In this document: positions 1 to 9,037 of the stretch, piece after piece | How the letters are laid out: each line of letters begins with the position of its first letter | How positions within the stretch are numbered: position 1 is the stretch's first letter | NCBI RefSeq assembly: GCF_023554105.1 | Contig: NZ_JAMJWE010000005.1 | Coordinates: 1-64,000, forward strand | Direction: 5' to 3' | Length of the DNA: 64,000 nt | From: Brucella sp. 21LCYQ03 | GTDB taxonomy: Bacteria > Pseudomonadota > Alphaproteobacteria > Rhizobiales > Rhizobiaceae | Program-made: the position numbers and the translations under genes | Notes under the pieces: generated by a model | Told to the model about the DNA's origin: nothing | What the model saw: the letters and a program-made list of their open reading frames with translations, nothing else | Databases searched by the model: none

Positions 1-63
<63 letters not shown>

Positions 64-194
64 AAGCATTCCCAAAAAATACGAAAACCTTTGATGCATA
101 TGCCATACATGTATGCTGTACGGCTTGTGCAAGCTTCATGGAGCAGCCCGTTCGAGCTAAAATCGATAATCAATCGATTTTTGAACGCTCTCAC

Positions 195-248
195 CTCGTC
201 AGGCTCATAACCTGAAGGCCGCAGGTTCAAATCCTGCCCCCGCAACCA
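195..248 (+). repeat. 54-bp tRNA-fMet 3'-end copy, left attachment site (attL-like)
   Basis: Positions 195-248 repeat positions 10-63 without a mismatch, from the D-loop through CCA. The sequence before 195 does not match the tRNA 5' half, so this is an attachment-site copy and not a second gene. The 129 bp between the copies may be a leftover of an earlier insertion or of a tandem event. The minus-strand recombinase gene ends inside this copy, its stop codon overlapping the anticodon triplet. Confidence 0.8.
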
Positions 249-1902
249 CTGATACAGACAATCCCGTAGCATTCGCTGCGGGATTTTTTGTTTTTGCAGT
301 GTTTCCAATAGCTTGACGCTCCGTCCAGTTCAGGATTGTGCCCAGTTCGCCGTGCAGCGTTGCGTAAATCTCTCCACGTTCCGGCCCCGGCGTCAGCGAA
401 ATCTTCTCGATCAGGCCGCGCAATGTCTCCGCAGCTTCCTGCCGCTCTTCCTTGCGATTGAGCGCTTTGGTCAGGGCAGAAACTTTCTTCGCATAGATCG
501 CCGAGGCGCTCGGCAGAATGTCCGGTGTGTCCTCTGGCGTATCAGTTAGCAGAGTGTTCAGTTCGGTTTTACGCGCTTCTAGCGTGTCCATCTCTGCCTT
601 CATACTCTCGTGGAACATGCCAGCTTTGATCGCTTCTATGATGCCGCGGATCTGCTTCTTGATCTTTACTAGTTCTGCTTTCCAGGCATCGCCGCTGGAG
701 CGGCGTTCCCGGTTCAGCCGATTGGTTTCTTCGGCATAGGCGCGCATCGCCTCCTCAACGATCTCAGGCGCCATCATCCGGTCCTTCAGACCGGAGAGCA
801 CGCGGGCTTCCAGATCCTCGCGCGGGATTGTGCGGCTGTTTGAACACGCGCCCTTGCTGATGTGGTTCGAGCAGGCGAACCGATCAGCGCCGCGAAGTGA
901 GTAGGGGCCTTCGCAGCAGCCGCAAGACACTAGGCCGGACAGCAGGGACTTCGGCCGACGTGTGCCGTTCAGGCGGTTCTTCTTGTGGTGCTTGCGCACG
1001 GCTTCGGCGACGTTGGCAAACTTCTCGGCGATTGCGTCCTGCCGTTCGCGGACCGACTGCCAAAGCGCGTCATCCATTATGCGCAGTTCCGGCACGTCCT
1101 TGATGACCCATCCCGATTCCGGGTTCAGGCGTGAGACGCGTTTTCCTGTTGAAGGGTCTTTGATGTAGCGGAGACGGTTCCAGATCAGACGGCCGATGTA
1201 GAGTTCATTATTCACCAGACCCGTGCCGCGCTTCACATGGCCTCGGATGGTGGTGTCGCTCCAGAGTTTGCCGTTTGGGCCGGGCACACCTTCTTCGTTC
1301 AATGTACGGGCGATCGTGCGCGGACCGACACCCGCGGCGAACTCGCGGAAAATCCGTCGCACGACATTGGCCTCCGCTTCATTGATCTCGCGATCGCCAC
1401 GAATGGGATCGCCGCGCGCATCGAGCTGTTTGACGACATTGTAGCCAAAGCACAAACCGCCGCCAGATTTACCGTCCTCGACGCGGCCACGGATGCCACG
1501 ATGCGTCTTGGCGGCAAGGTCTTTGAGGAACAGCGCGTTCATCGTGCCTTTGAGGCCGACATGCAATTCGCTGATCTCGCCCTCGGCCAGCGTGACAATC
1601 GGAACGCCAGCGAATTTGAGATGCTTGTAAAAGGTGGCGACATCAGCCTGATCACGACTGATGCGATCCAGTGCCTCCGCCAGAACGATGTCGAACTGGC
1701 CTGTCTGGGCATCCTGCAGAAGCGCTTGAATGCCAGGACGCAGGATCATGCTTGCGCCGGAGATGCCAGCATCATTGTATGTTCCGACGATCTTCCACTT
1801 CTCACGCTTCGCTTGCTCGCGGCAGATGCGCAGTTGGTCCTCGATCGACGCCTCGCGCTGATTGTCGGAGGAATATCGGGCATAAAACGCAACGCGGATC
1901 AT
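205..1902 (-). CDS. Large serine recombinase (integrase of the element)
   Basis: This 565-residue protein probably excises and integrates the element. The N-terminus (YARYSS, predicted nucleophile Ser11) is a resolvase catalytic domain. It is followed by a Recombinase-family region with DGKSGGGLCFGY and NEEGVPGP, a zinc ribbon (SCGCC then FACSNH, around residue 330), and a coiled-coil-like stretch rich in Arg/Glu. The start at 1902 has a good ribosome site (AGGAGA). The last residues, GAGFEPAAFRL, are encoded by the reverse complement of the tRNA 3' end, so the C-terminus depends on the integration junction. Placement at the element end next to the att copy fits an integrase role. Tyrosine integrases are the more usual tRNA users, so the exact crossover is not certain. 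Confidence 0.9.
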   Translation of the reverse strand: MIRVAFYARYSSDNQREASIEDQLRICREQAKREKWKIVGTYNDAGISGASMILRPGIQALLQDAQTGQFDIVLAEALDRISRDQADVATFYKHLKFAGVPIVTLAEGEISELHVGLKGTMNALFLKDLAAKTHRGIRGRVEDGKSGGGLCFGYNVVKQLDARGDPIRGDREINEAEANVVRRIFREFAAGVGPRTIARTLNEEGVPGPNGKLWSDTTIRGHVKRGTGLVNNELYIGRLIWNRLRYIKDPSTGKRVSRLNPESGWVIKDVPELRIMDDALWQSVRERQDAIAEKFANVAEAVRKHHKKNRLNGTRRPKSLLSGLVSCGCCEGPYSLRGADRFACSNHISKGACSNSRTIPREDLEARVLSGLKDRMMAPEIVEEAMRAYAEETNRLNRERRSSGDAWKAELVKIKKQIRGIIEAIKAGMFHESMKAEMDTLEARKTELNTLLTDTPEDTPDILPSASAIYAKKVSALTKALNRKEERQEAAETLRGLIEKISLTPGPERGEIYATLHGELGTILNWTERQAIGNTAKTKNPAANATGLSVSVVAGAGFEPAAFRL

Positions 1903-1914
1903 CAGCGGTCTCTC

Positions 1915-2295
1915 CTAAGCTACCTTATCCATCCGGCTCGGCTGGATAAGCACCTCGGCCGAAATGCCGAGCCGGGCATGCAGTTGACGGATCATGTCGA
2001 TCGATAGGCTGCGCTTGCGGTTGAGCACGTCCGCAACCCGATTGCGTGGGCCGATCATCGGTTCCAGATCCTTGCGGGTCAGTCCTTGTTGGTCCATGCG
2101 GAAGCGGATCGCTTCTACCGGATCAGGTGGATCCATAGGATAGTGTTTCGCCTCATAGACGTCGATCAGCGTTGCCAGCACATCCAAGCGGTCGCCTTCC
2201 GGCGTGCCGCTCTTGGCACCCCACAGCCGTTCGACTTCTGTCAGCGCGTCTTCGTAATCCGATTCCGTGCGGATCGGCTTCAGTTCAGTTGCCAT
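1915..2295 (-). CDS. higA: HigA-family antitoxin (HTH)
   Basis: This 126-residue protein has an N-terminal region seen in HigA antitoxins and a C-terminal XRE-type helix-turn-helix (roughly residues 85-120, QGLTRKDLEPMIGPRNRVAD then LNRKRSLS). It should neutralise the HigB partner and repress the shared promoter. It overlaps the 3' end of the upstream toxin gene by 11 bases, so the two are co-transcribed and translationally coupled, in the toxin-first order typical of hig loci. It sits between the recombinase and the toxin, a common place for an ICE-stabilising addiction module. Family assignment is from motif reading. Confidence 0.85.
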   Translation of the reverse strand: MATELKPIRTESDYEDALTEVERLWGAKSGTPEGDRLDVLATLIDVYEAKHYPMDPPDPVEAIRFRMDQQGLTRKDLEPMIGPRNRVADVLNRKRSLSIDMIRQLHARLGISAEVLIQPSRMDKVA

Positions 2296-2608
2296 GGTCG
2301 ATCTCCTTCACGTCGATCCTGTCGTAAGCCTTGTGCGTGCCGAGCCACTTGATCCAGACGATACCCTTCTCGAAGTCCGCCGACACGACGAGGCGGTAGT
2401 CATTGCCCTTGATGTTGAAGACGATGCGCTCGGCACTGACGATGCTCGCCGTCGCGTAGAGCCGCTTCACATCGGCGGTGCTTGTCCATTCCGACTTGCT
2501 GACTTCGTCGAACCAGGCATCGAGCACGGCCTTCACGGCCGGCTGCTCTTTCTGCCCCGCGAGGCTTTCGACAAATTCGCGCAACGTGCGGCGTGCAATA
2601 ATCCTCAT
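2285..2608 (-). CDS. higB: HigB-family toxin
   Basis: The 107-residue sequence begins MRIIARRTLREF and carries the AERIVFNIKGNDYRLVV and KWLGTHKAYDRIDV segments that characterise HigB (RelE-fold) ribosome-dependent mRNA interferases. Size fits the family. It is the first gene of a two-gene unit with the downstream HigA antitoxin. Loss of the element would leave the stable toxin unopposed, so a maintenance role is the likely function; this is inferred from family and location, not seen. Confidence 0.85.
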   Translation of the reverse strand: MRIIARRTLREFVESLAGQKEQPAVKAVLDAWFDEVSKSEWTSTADVKRLYATASIVSAERIVFNIKGNDYRLVVSADFEKGIVWIKWLGTHKAYDRIDVKEIDHGN

Positions 2609-2732
2609 CTGTCACCTATAGCATGGGACCAAAACGGTCTCAAGAGAAAACTGCATCAGCCCGGCGCAGGGAGCCCGCACCGGGTGAAACTCGCGTGCAT
2701 GTCGCTTGCCGACGAGGCCGACTGTTGGACCA

Positions 2733-2936
2733 TCAGGGCGAAGGAAGATGTTGTTTCTGGGCCTTACGTTCTTGCGCAATTTTGCGTTCGAACTGCTCGC
2801 GGGCGATCTGGCGGCCGATCAAGCGGGCGATGGACCGGATCGCTGCGTCGGTGCGGGCAGGATCGTTCCCGCCCATTTTCTGTCCAGGCGAGGGCGAAAT
2901 AGCCTTGTTGCTGATCCTGTTCCGTTTAACTGACAT
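2733..2936 (-). CDS. Small basic hypothetical protein of recombinase-linked type
   Basis: A longer frame reaches 3215, but ATG at 2936 has a clear ribosome site (GGAGACT seven bases upstream region) and gives a 67-residue protein. It is rich in Arg, Lys and Gln with a C-terminal amphipathic helix (AAIRSIARLIGRQIAREQFE). Short proteins with a similar RLIGRQIARE-like helix occur next to recombinases in alphaproteobacteria, but I know of no function. It shares strand with higBA and the recombinase, 124 bases upstream of higB. Confidence 0.5.
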   Translation of the reverse strand: MSVKRNRISNKAISPSPGQKMGGNDPARTDAAIRSIARLIGRQIAREQFERKIAQERKAQKQHLPSP

Positions 2937-3432
2937 AGTCTCCATAATTCCATGCCCGGAGAGGGCAGGGACATGGAAGCGTGGAATGCCAAGCTGAGGA
3001 AGGTTACGCGTCGCTCCGTGCGGGGAATAGGATGCCTTGGCGTAGAAAAGGGATGGGTCACTCAGAGGCTGAGAGAGGGTGAGTGAGGCCAACATGCTCA
3101 ATTCGTGCTCGGTCGAGTTCGAATCGCTTCCGGTCGATTGGTCGTTTTTGGCCCTGCGTAGTCGTAGCTTATGGGGCATTAAACGACCACTATGCGCCTC
3201 ATTCCGGTCATTCAAATCTCAACTCGGAATTTCCAAAAGCAGACGCAAGTCATGCAGTTATCTCAATGGTCAGGAGAAAGTTCGAATCCCGTCCGGCGCG
3301 CCAAAACCGCCGATTGCCGCACAAATTAATCCGGATTGTTATTTATAATCAGTCAGATATCGGGCGCGCGCTGATTGGTGGTGTTTTTCACGTATGCCCT
3401 ACCATCCGGCATTAGCCCTTCGGGCTTCGTAG
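2937..3432. other. Gene-poor stretch with a tRNA 3'-end-like remnant
   Basis: No convincing gene is seen. At about 3272-3302 the + strand reads GTTCGAATCCCGTC then GGCGCGCCA, like a tRNA T-loop and CCA end, but the T-stem does not pair well and no anticodon arm precedes it. It may be a decayed attachment site of an older insertion. The rest shows nothing I can interpret. Confidence 0.35.
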
Positions 3433-4791
3433 CTAGTTAAGCTCGTATTTGTTGGCGATTTCGGCAGTGGCCTTCTCAATGCCCGGGTAAACCGTGCTCG
3501 ATTTGATATTGAGTTTTGCGAGTTGACCCAAAATGGCTGCTTTATCGCGAACGGTAATGCGGTGAAGATTAAGCGAGCTATGCCCCGTTTCAGGTAGAAC
3601 AGCGTCTTTCCCGAAAATAAGAAATGCACCGGATTGCGATATAATTCTCGCATTCGTGTTTCGTCCCCTCACGAACAGTATGCGGTCCAGATCGGCAGGG
3701 TCGATCCTATTTTCGAAATACGGCTTCTCGCGCCTGATAAAATGAAGCAATTTTTGACAAGCAGGCGTGACATTGAAGGCTGTCTTATCCTGCGACGTAT
3801 CGAGAGCATCCTGATCGCCTTCGGACATCAGGCATAGATTGGCGACGCAACTCACCGTGTCGGAGTCGAAAAACATGACGTTTTCCGATTTTGTTGCCAG
3901 AACGATAACCTCCCCATCGATTTCGTTTCCATCAACATCATACTTCGTAGATGAGCAGCAAAAGTAAAGCGCGATCAGTGGATTTGATGTGACGTCCAGC
4001 AGTCGCGTTGGCAGGCCGAAATGCTGCATGCGGACAAGTCGATCCAGCATGTACTGGTCACTGGAAAATTCGTTTGCCTGCGCGGTCAGGATTTCTCTAA
4101 CGAGCGTTGCTTCCTTCTGTAGATAGCGAAACTCGCCTCGCTCATTCCTGCGGAACAATGTTGGTTCTAGGCGATACTTTCGATCAGAATGACCGCGATA
4201 GAAAATCTCTTCGTCGGCTGCCGGGTTGAGCGAAAGCACATACGCCATGTACTCTTCGACGTTGGTAACGACCGGCTGGTCCGATGGCGGTTCATCGGGC
4301 GGTGGGGGTACGTTTACAGGCATCGCGGGTGCCAGATTATTGAAATGCTCGGCAAGACCCGCATGATTAAGCGCCTGCATAAGGTCGCCTTGCTTGACGG
4401 CCCAATGGGTTCGGTTCAGTTCCCATCGACCAAGCTCGAATGCCAACTCGAATTGCCGGCGATCGTGGACCGTGATTTCTGCGAAATCGCGATCTATGCG
4501 AAACTCATAGCGAATTTCATTCCCGACAACTTGCAGATTCCAAACCCGCCCCACGCGCATGGTAAGGTATTCACGACGGTTGTTCTCGTAGTCGTTTCTT
4601 AGCTCGCTTAGAAATATTGTCGGAATTTCTGACAGGAATGACAAGGTAGAGGAGGAAACCGGCTTCAACTTCTCTTCGAGAGCCGCGTCAGTGTATTCCA
4701 AATATCGTGAAAGCGAAAAGCTCGATAGTTGGGCAGTGCCAACCGGAGTACTCCATGCGCTGTCATCGCTTGACATCACCAGGCTATACAA
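3433..4791 (-). CDS. FRG-domain protein, possible defence effector
   Basis: The 452-residue protein has an N-terminal region of unknown type (1-160), a proline-rich linker (about 162-173), and an FRG domain from about 177 onward. The family-defining pattern is visible as IFYRGHSD (Phe197, Arg199, Gly200) and QHFGLPTRLLD (256-266) followed by NPLIALYF. FRG domains are common in prokaryotic defence islands and are suspected toxins, but their biochemistry is not settled. A TTG start at 4791 has a good ribosome site (GGAGA, six-base spacing); an ATG lies 15 bases further in. The next gene upstream is a small ADP-ribosyltransferase-like protein 48 bases away on the same strand. Confidence 0.75.
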   Translation of the reverse strand: MYSLVMSSDDSAWSTPVGTAQLSSFSLSRYLEYTDAALEEKLKPVSSSTLSFLSEIPTIFLSELRNDYENNRREYLTMRVGRVWNLQVVGNEIRYEFRIDRDFAEITVHDRRQFELAFELGRWELNRTHWAVKQGDLMQALNHAGLAEHFNNLAPAMPVNVPPPPDEPPSDQPVVTNVEEYMAYVLSLNPAADEEIFYRGHSDRKYRLEPTLFRRNERGEFRYLQKEATLVREILTAQANEFSSDQYMLDRLVRMQHFGLPTRLLDVTSNPLIALYFCCSSTKYDVDGNEIDGEVIVLATKSENVMFFDSDTVSCVANLCLMSEGDQDALDTSQDKTAFNVTPACQKLLHFIRREKPYFENRIDPADLDRILFVRGRNTNARIISQSGAFLIFGKDAVLPETGHSSLNLHRITVRDKAAILGQLAKLNIKSSTVYPGIEKATAEIANKYELN

Positions 4792-4839
4792 AGACGTTCT
4801 CCAAATTTATTCCCTTAATCATCCGGTTGACCATTACGG

Positions 4840-5232
4840 TTATACGTGCCGATAGTTGGGAGGCAAGCGACAGAACCCGATCACGGTAGGAGCCGGATCA
4901 AGTTTATAATCGTGAATGTCGCTTGGATTTTTCTTGATCATCGGGCGATCAAGGGTGTCATAACGCACGGCTAGAATGACGCGGTCCCCGTCTTTATTCG
5001 CCAGATGCGTCAACGCTGCCATGCTTTTATAGGCAAAGGACACCGACGTCAGATTGCCGACACCAAGTGTCGCTGCACTTTTGAAGCCGTCGCGTAGGAT
5101 GGCATCCATGTTCTCAGCCAACGTGCCATGAAATAGAACCAGTTGGTCGTTTTCCAGAAGAGGCGGGAATACGCAATATCCTGCGATTTCCAAATCCGCC
5201 TTCTCAGGAAATGAATATTCCTGAATAGTCAT
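4840..5232 (-). CDS. Small ADP-ribosyltransferase-like protein
   Basis: The start chosen is ATG 5232, preceded by GGGAG at good spacing; another ATG at 5265 lacks a ribosome site. The protein is about 130 residues. The segment VLFHGTLAENMDAILRDGF resembles the first motif of ADP-ribosyltransferase folds (His in FHGT followed by an Ile-x-x-x-Gly-Phe helix), and VSFAYKSMAALTHL fits the next strand-helix. I see no confident catalytic Glu. It could also be an RNA 2'-phosphotransferase-like or inactive relative. Tight linkage to the FRG gene suggests they act together. Function is inference. Confidence 0.5.
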   Translation of the reverse strand: MTIQEYSFPEKADLEIAGYCVFPPLLENDQLVLFHGTLAENMDAILRDGFKSAATLGVGNLTSVSFAYKSMAALTHLANKDGDRVILAVRYDTLDRPMIKKNPSDIHDYKLDPAPTVIGFCRLPPNYRHV

Positions 5233-5313
5233 TTTCAACTCCCGAGACTTAAATATTCTACCCATCTCATTGGACGCCTCAGCGTCGTTTTAGGCAGCCT
5301 AGATGCCCTTGCG

Positions 5314-6198
5314 TTATGGGCTGAACGATCGTCGCGGCCCCGGCCAGTCGTCTACTTCCATCTGCATGGAAAGGTCAGCATCTGCGATCCGCCGAAGGCT
5401 GGATGCGGCGATGAACTGAACGCCAAGCGCCAGCCTGACCACTTGAAGCCGCCTTAACCCTGCTGGTTTATAGCGGCTGGCAACATAGGGCGGCAGATTC
5501 GCCACCACGGCTTGAACTCGCGCATCGTCGCGGTGCGGTCGCACCACACCCATACGCTGGGCTAGCAGAGCAAGATTGTGACCATCCTTGCTTTTTCGGA
5601 AGGATTCGGGATCGACACCATCCCATACCAATGCGGCCTTCATCGATAACTCCGCCACCATACAAATCGGCTGGATGACCGAATCGTGGCTGAACGCGGA
5701 CGGCAAGGTGTTTGCTGCGTCTTCGAGATTCGACCCTGCCATCCGCCAGAGCGTCACCGCATCAGCATTGCCTTGCTCAACTTGGTTGAGACCCATCGTG
5801 AAGTCGTGAATGTCAGCGCCCGCAAAGGCGACATCCGCGGCGATCATCCGATCCTGGCGGCACCAATTCCACCATTCTTTGGCATTCTCGAAACCCGTCA
5901 TCTGCCAAGGCTGGAGAGAATTCTGGCCGAAGACGATCGGGAAAACGGCCTTTCGTGCCTGATCGACAGACGCGACCAATCCAATCCCGGCTCCGGGCCA
6001 ACTCGTTTTAACTTCCGGCATCATGGCCGCATAAGCATCCATGATGCGTTTGGCCTCGGGATTGCCGCCAACACCCATCACGAAACCGGAACCGAGCAAC
6101 TCCATCGCAGCCCGGAACGGCCTCTGGTGAATGTGAACGCCTTCCTCGGCATATTTCAGGTCCAATTGGCGCAGTTCGTCCGCCGTCCATCCACTCAT
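5314..6198 (-). CDS. HEPN-like protein, last gene of ABC-3C operon
   Basis: This 294-residue protein is not one I recognise as a whole. In its C-terminal half, ELSMKAALVWDG followed by FRKSKDGHNLALLAQRM resembles a HEPN helical domain (conserved Glu and Lys on one helix, then Arg-x5-His and Leu-rich helix). HEPN proteins are often RNases or scaffolds in defence systems. The N-terminal half (GVHIHQRPFRAAMELLG, FVMGVGG) is unassigned. It begins nine bases after the preceding gene and ends the six-gene minus-strand operon from 10321, which makes it a candidate effector or accessory of the ABC-3C module. Confidence 0.5.
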   Translation of the reverse strand: MSGWTADELRQLDLKYAEEGVHIHQRPFRAAMELLGSGFVMGVGGNPEAKRIMDAYAAMMPEVKTSWPGAGIGLVASVDQARKAVFPIVFGQNSLQPWQMTGFENAKEWWNWCRQDRMIAADVAFAGADIHDFTMGLNQVEQGNADAVTLWRMAGSNLEDAANTLPSAFSHDSVIQPICMVAELSMKAALVWDGVDPESFRKSKDGHNLALLAQRMGVVRPHRDDARVQAVVANLPPYVASRYKPAGLRRLQVVRLALGVQFIAASSLRRIADADLSMQMEVDDWPGPRRSFSP

Positions 6199-6207
6199 TC
6201 GCGTCTC

Positions 6208-7023
6208 CTATTGCCCGTTGGCCAAGCGCCGGAGGAAGGTGCGCGCGGTAACGAGCACGACGTGGAGACGGAAAGTGCTGTGATCCTCGTCCGAAAGACC
6301 GGGATGCGATCCTTCGGTGTGCAGCATCTTGAAAAGGCCATTGACGTAGTTCTTCCCGTCTCCGGTCCATTCATTGCGGCTTGTCGATAGGAAGCCGATT
6401 TCCGCCAGCAACGCCCGGCGATTTTCGGCGTTGGGCCTTTTCGCTGCATCTTCCGGGCGGACGTTGCGGGCAATGTCGTCGAACAGGCTTTCAAGGAACG
6501 TGCGAAGCTGTCCGTTGCAGGCAGCCCAATCGCCGCGGGTGTGCGCCTCGACCGCCTGATCGAGATGACCGAGTGGCGTCATGAAAGCGAAGAATTTTAG
6601 GAGCCGATGCACTTCATCGTCGGTTTCGGGAAGCTGTATTTCCCCCGGCAGCGCGGCTCGAATGGAGGCATTTCGACCATCGTCGTCCCAGACCAACACA
6701 AAGGCGTCGCGGGCAAGCCCACGGGCAAACGCTGTCTGTAATGGATGAATCGCGTCGGGTTGTGCCAGCAGTGCGGCTTGGCGTACGACGGCTTCGCCGA
6801 GCGTCATGCGACCATCGAGCGTGTCGAGGACTGCATCGGCGCGCTGAACAACAAGGCGTCCAAGCAGATCGCATTTTTTCGCGACGCTGATGGTGGAGTT
6901 CGACGAAATCTCATCCTCAAGCCCGAGACGAAGCACGATTTGGTTGAAGCGCGCCTGGCTGTGCTGTTCGAGCAGTTCTACGGCAGCAATCAGGGTTGAA
7001 CGGGTGAAGGGAGCTGATCGCAT
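6208..7023 (-). CDS. Hypothetical protein with Abi-C-like C-terminus
   Basis: The 271-residue protein has an N-terminal helical region (TRSTLIAAVELLEQHSQARF) and a C-terminal part with GQLRTFLESLFDDIA and GLFKMLHTEGSHPGL followed by a Leu/Val-rich helix. The tail resembles abortive-infection C-terminal or HEPN-like helical bundles, where a short His-Pro-Gly turn precedes the last helix. This is a weak, by-eye similarity. It lies eight bases after the ABC-3C ATPase stop and nine before the next gene, so it belongs to the same transcript. No clear catalytic motif is seen. Confidence 0.5.
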   Translation of the reverse strand: MRSAPFTRSTLIAAVELLEQHSQARFNQIVLRLGLEDEISSNSTISVAKKCDLLGRLVVQRADAVLDTLDGRMTLGEAVVRQAALLAQPDAIHPLQTAFARGLARDAFVLVWDDDGRNASIRAALPGEIQLPETDDEVHRLLKFFAFMTPLGHLDQAVEAHTRGDWAACNGQLRTFLESLFDDIARNVRPEDAAKRPNAENRRALLAEIGFLSTSRNEWTGDGKNYVNGLFKMLHTEGSHPGLSDEDHSTFRLHVVLVTARTFLRRLANGQ

Positions 7024-7031
7024 GGGCGGGC

Positions 7032-8795
7032 CTACTCAAACCGCAGGCCGAATAGCCCCCCAGTGTCCGTCGCGTCGGTCAGCTTCGTTTCCATGACATA
7101 GGAGCGGATATCAAAGCCGGCCTTGAACCCTTCACGCGGCAGCGCGTCAGAGTTCATTGTGACGATGTACTGAAACCCAGCTGCCTCAGCGCGTTCGGCG
7201 CCGAGTTGCAACGCCTTAGCAACCTGCCTTTCGTCCACCCCATCGAATAGATGGCTGTCATGGATCAGAAAGCCGGGACCGCGACCGTTCTTCAGGCTGA
7301 TTTCGGTCAACATGAGATCGAAGCAGAATATCTGCATGTTGGTGATGCCCTTGCTTCGCTGTCCATCGATATGGACCTCGAATTGGGGGCCGCCTCCGGT
7401 CTCGGCAATCGTTAGGCTGCCTGCCTTTTCGTAAAGGGACTCGGAGAGCGACTCGAAAATGAGGATGGCCTCGCGGATGATGTCGGTCCGCTCGTGGATA
7501 TCGTCGCGTAGCGCCTTGGTCAGGTTGGCTCGTTCGATGTCGAGTTCGGCCTTGGTACTTTCGATCCGCTCAGCGGTATCGAGCCGCTGGCGAAGTCCTT
7601 CGACCTCAGCCTCGGCCCGGCCGGCTTCTTCGCGCAGCGATGTATAATGTTCGAGTGCGCCGCCGGAGCGCAGAACACCCATTATCTGCCGCCGCCGCCG
7701 GTCACGCTCGGCTGTGCGCTGATCGCGTTCAGCGATACGAGCCTCTGCCGAGGCAATCTCGGCGGTCAGGTGCGCGCGCCGGTTCTCAATAATAGTCCGG
7801 TGGAAACGCTCCACCTCGTCAAAACGCCGCCGCACCATGTCGGGTAGAACGACGCCGGCCTCCGCATAGAGTTTCGTAACATCACCCAAGTCGGGCGCAT
7901 CCTCATCGACCAGCGATGCACGGAGCTGTTGCAGGAGATCGCCGTCGATCACGTTCTCGACGTTCATCCCGTCAATCTCGCGAGTAATTTCGTTAGCTTC
8001 ACGCTCCAGAGCTTTGTATTCTGGCACCACCTCGAACGTTTCAAGCTGCCGGCGAAGCCGCACGGCACGAGCCTCCGCGACAGTCAGCTTCGTTCTGAGA
8101 TCGGCCGCCTTGCCGAAAAACCGGCCAAGATCGCCGCTGCGGGCGGCCTTACGTAGTTCCTGAGCGACCTTCTCCTGCGCGCGCAGTTCCTGAAAGCGGC
8201 CGGGAATGCTCCAGTCGAGGCCAAGCAGATAGCAGATCGAGACTTGCTGATCCCACGCCTGCTGCATTCCCGAATGTTGCATTGGCTGCTGAAAGCCGCC
8301 GCTGTTCTGACGACGGGCGAAATAGGAGAAAAGCGAGCGGAACGATGGCTGGAAACGCTCGGCTTCGTCCCCAGCCGAAATGGGCAGGCCGAACCAGAGC
8401 TGGCCAAGATTGACTTTCCAGTTCTCGTTCGACAACTCGAAAAGGCCGGCGCGCGTGTCGAACTGCGGCGGGATCGGCCAGTTCTCGACCGCGCCATTGA
8501 CAAAGACCCGGCTCGGCTTGGCACCGCTACGGGCGGCCGAGATGGTTTCTTGCGCTATGTCGACGGAGACGTCGAAGGTCCACGCCGTCAGCGCATCAGA
8601 ACGGAATATGCTATCCTTGCGCGCGTCGGCGCCAAACAGGAAATGGACCAACTCGATGAAGCTGGTCTTGCCCGCACCATTCCTCGACTGGCGATCGTTG
8701 GCGCCCTCGCTCTTGTCGGCCAGCAGGATGTTCAAACCCGGCTTGAAGGTTAGTGTCTTGAAAGACGCGAGGTCGCTACCGAAGCGGCGGATCAT
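7032..8795 (-). CDS. ABC-3C system ATPase, DUF2326 / SMC-like
   Basis: The 587-residue SMC/RecN-like ATPase starts with strands leading to a Walker A loop RNGAGKTSF (about residues 38-46). It then has a central coiled coil rich in Arg, Ala and Glu (about 215-430). The C-terminal DUF2326-type ATPase half has ITNMQIFCFDLML and a Walker B-like GFLIHDSHLFDG. In the ABC-three-component conflict systems defined by comparative genomics, such an ATPase is encoded with a small middle component and an effector with a dedicated C-terminal domain. Both partners are present just upstream here with 4-base overlaps. It likely senses or loads on foreign DNA; this is inferred from the family. Confidence 0.8.
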   Translation of the reverse strand: MIRRFGSDLASFKTLTFKPGLNILLADKSEGANDRQSRNGAGKTSFIELVHFLFGADARKDSIFRSDALTAWTFDVSVDIAQETISAARSGAKPSRVFVNGAVENWPIPPQFDTRAGLFELSNENWKVNLGQLWFGLPISAGDEAERFQPSFRSLFSYFARRQNSGGFQQPMQHSGMQQAWDQQVSICYLLGLDWSIPGRFQELRAQEKVAQELRKAARSGDLGRFFGKAADLRTKLTVAEARAVRLRRQLETFEVVPEYKALEREANEITREIDGMNVENVIDGDLLQQLRASLVDEDAPDLGDVTKLYAEAGVVLPDMVRRRFDEVERFHRTIIENRRAHLTAEIASAEARIAERDQRTAERDRRRRQIMGVLRSGGALEHYTSLREEAGRAEAEVEGLRQRLDTAERIESTKAELDIERANLTKALRDDIHERTDIIREAILIFESLSESLYEKAGSLTIAETGGGPQFEVHIDGQRSKGITNMQIFCFDLMLTEISLKNGRGPGFLIHDSHLFDGVDERQVAKALQLGAERAEAAGFQYIVTMNSDALPREGFKAGFDIRSYVMETKLTDATDTGGLFGLRFE

Positions 8796-9037
8796 GGTTG
8801 AACCCTCCGCACCAGCCCGCGATCGAAGTCAACCGCACCAATCGTGAAGAGCAAGTCGAGCGAGAGAATGAACCACTGATAGTCAATTGGAGCATTGGGC
8901 GCATGAAGCGAACGGCGTCCGCGCATCTCGTCCCACAGCCGCGACATGGTCATCGGTCGCTTTAGAATATCGAGAACCTCTGCGCCGACGCCAATGAGCG
9001 CGCGATCAGGACGGACATGTTTTGTCGGGAGGATCAT
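8792..9037 (-). CDS. ABC-3C middle component (MC6-like)
   Basis: This 81-residue protein starts MILPTKHVRPDRALIGVGAEVL and contains FILSLDLLFTIGAVDF, a pattern I associate with the small middle component (type MC6) of ABC-3C systems. It probably links the ATPase to the effector. Its gene overlaps the ATPase start by four bases (ATGA type) and the upstream effector stop by four bases, so stoichiometric translation is likely. It is too short for further domain reading, and the exact subtype is uncertain. Confidence 0.7.
   Translation of the reverse strand: MILPTKHVRPDRALIGVGAEVLDILKRPMTMSRLWDEMRGRRSLHAPNAPIDYQWFILSLDLLFTIGAVDFDRGLVRRVQP

Noticed and set aside
1237..2007. 256-codon plus frame opposite the recombinase
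   Set aside because: It is the antisense shadow of the recombinase gene; the minus frame has catalytic motifs and a ribosome site.
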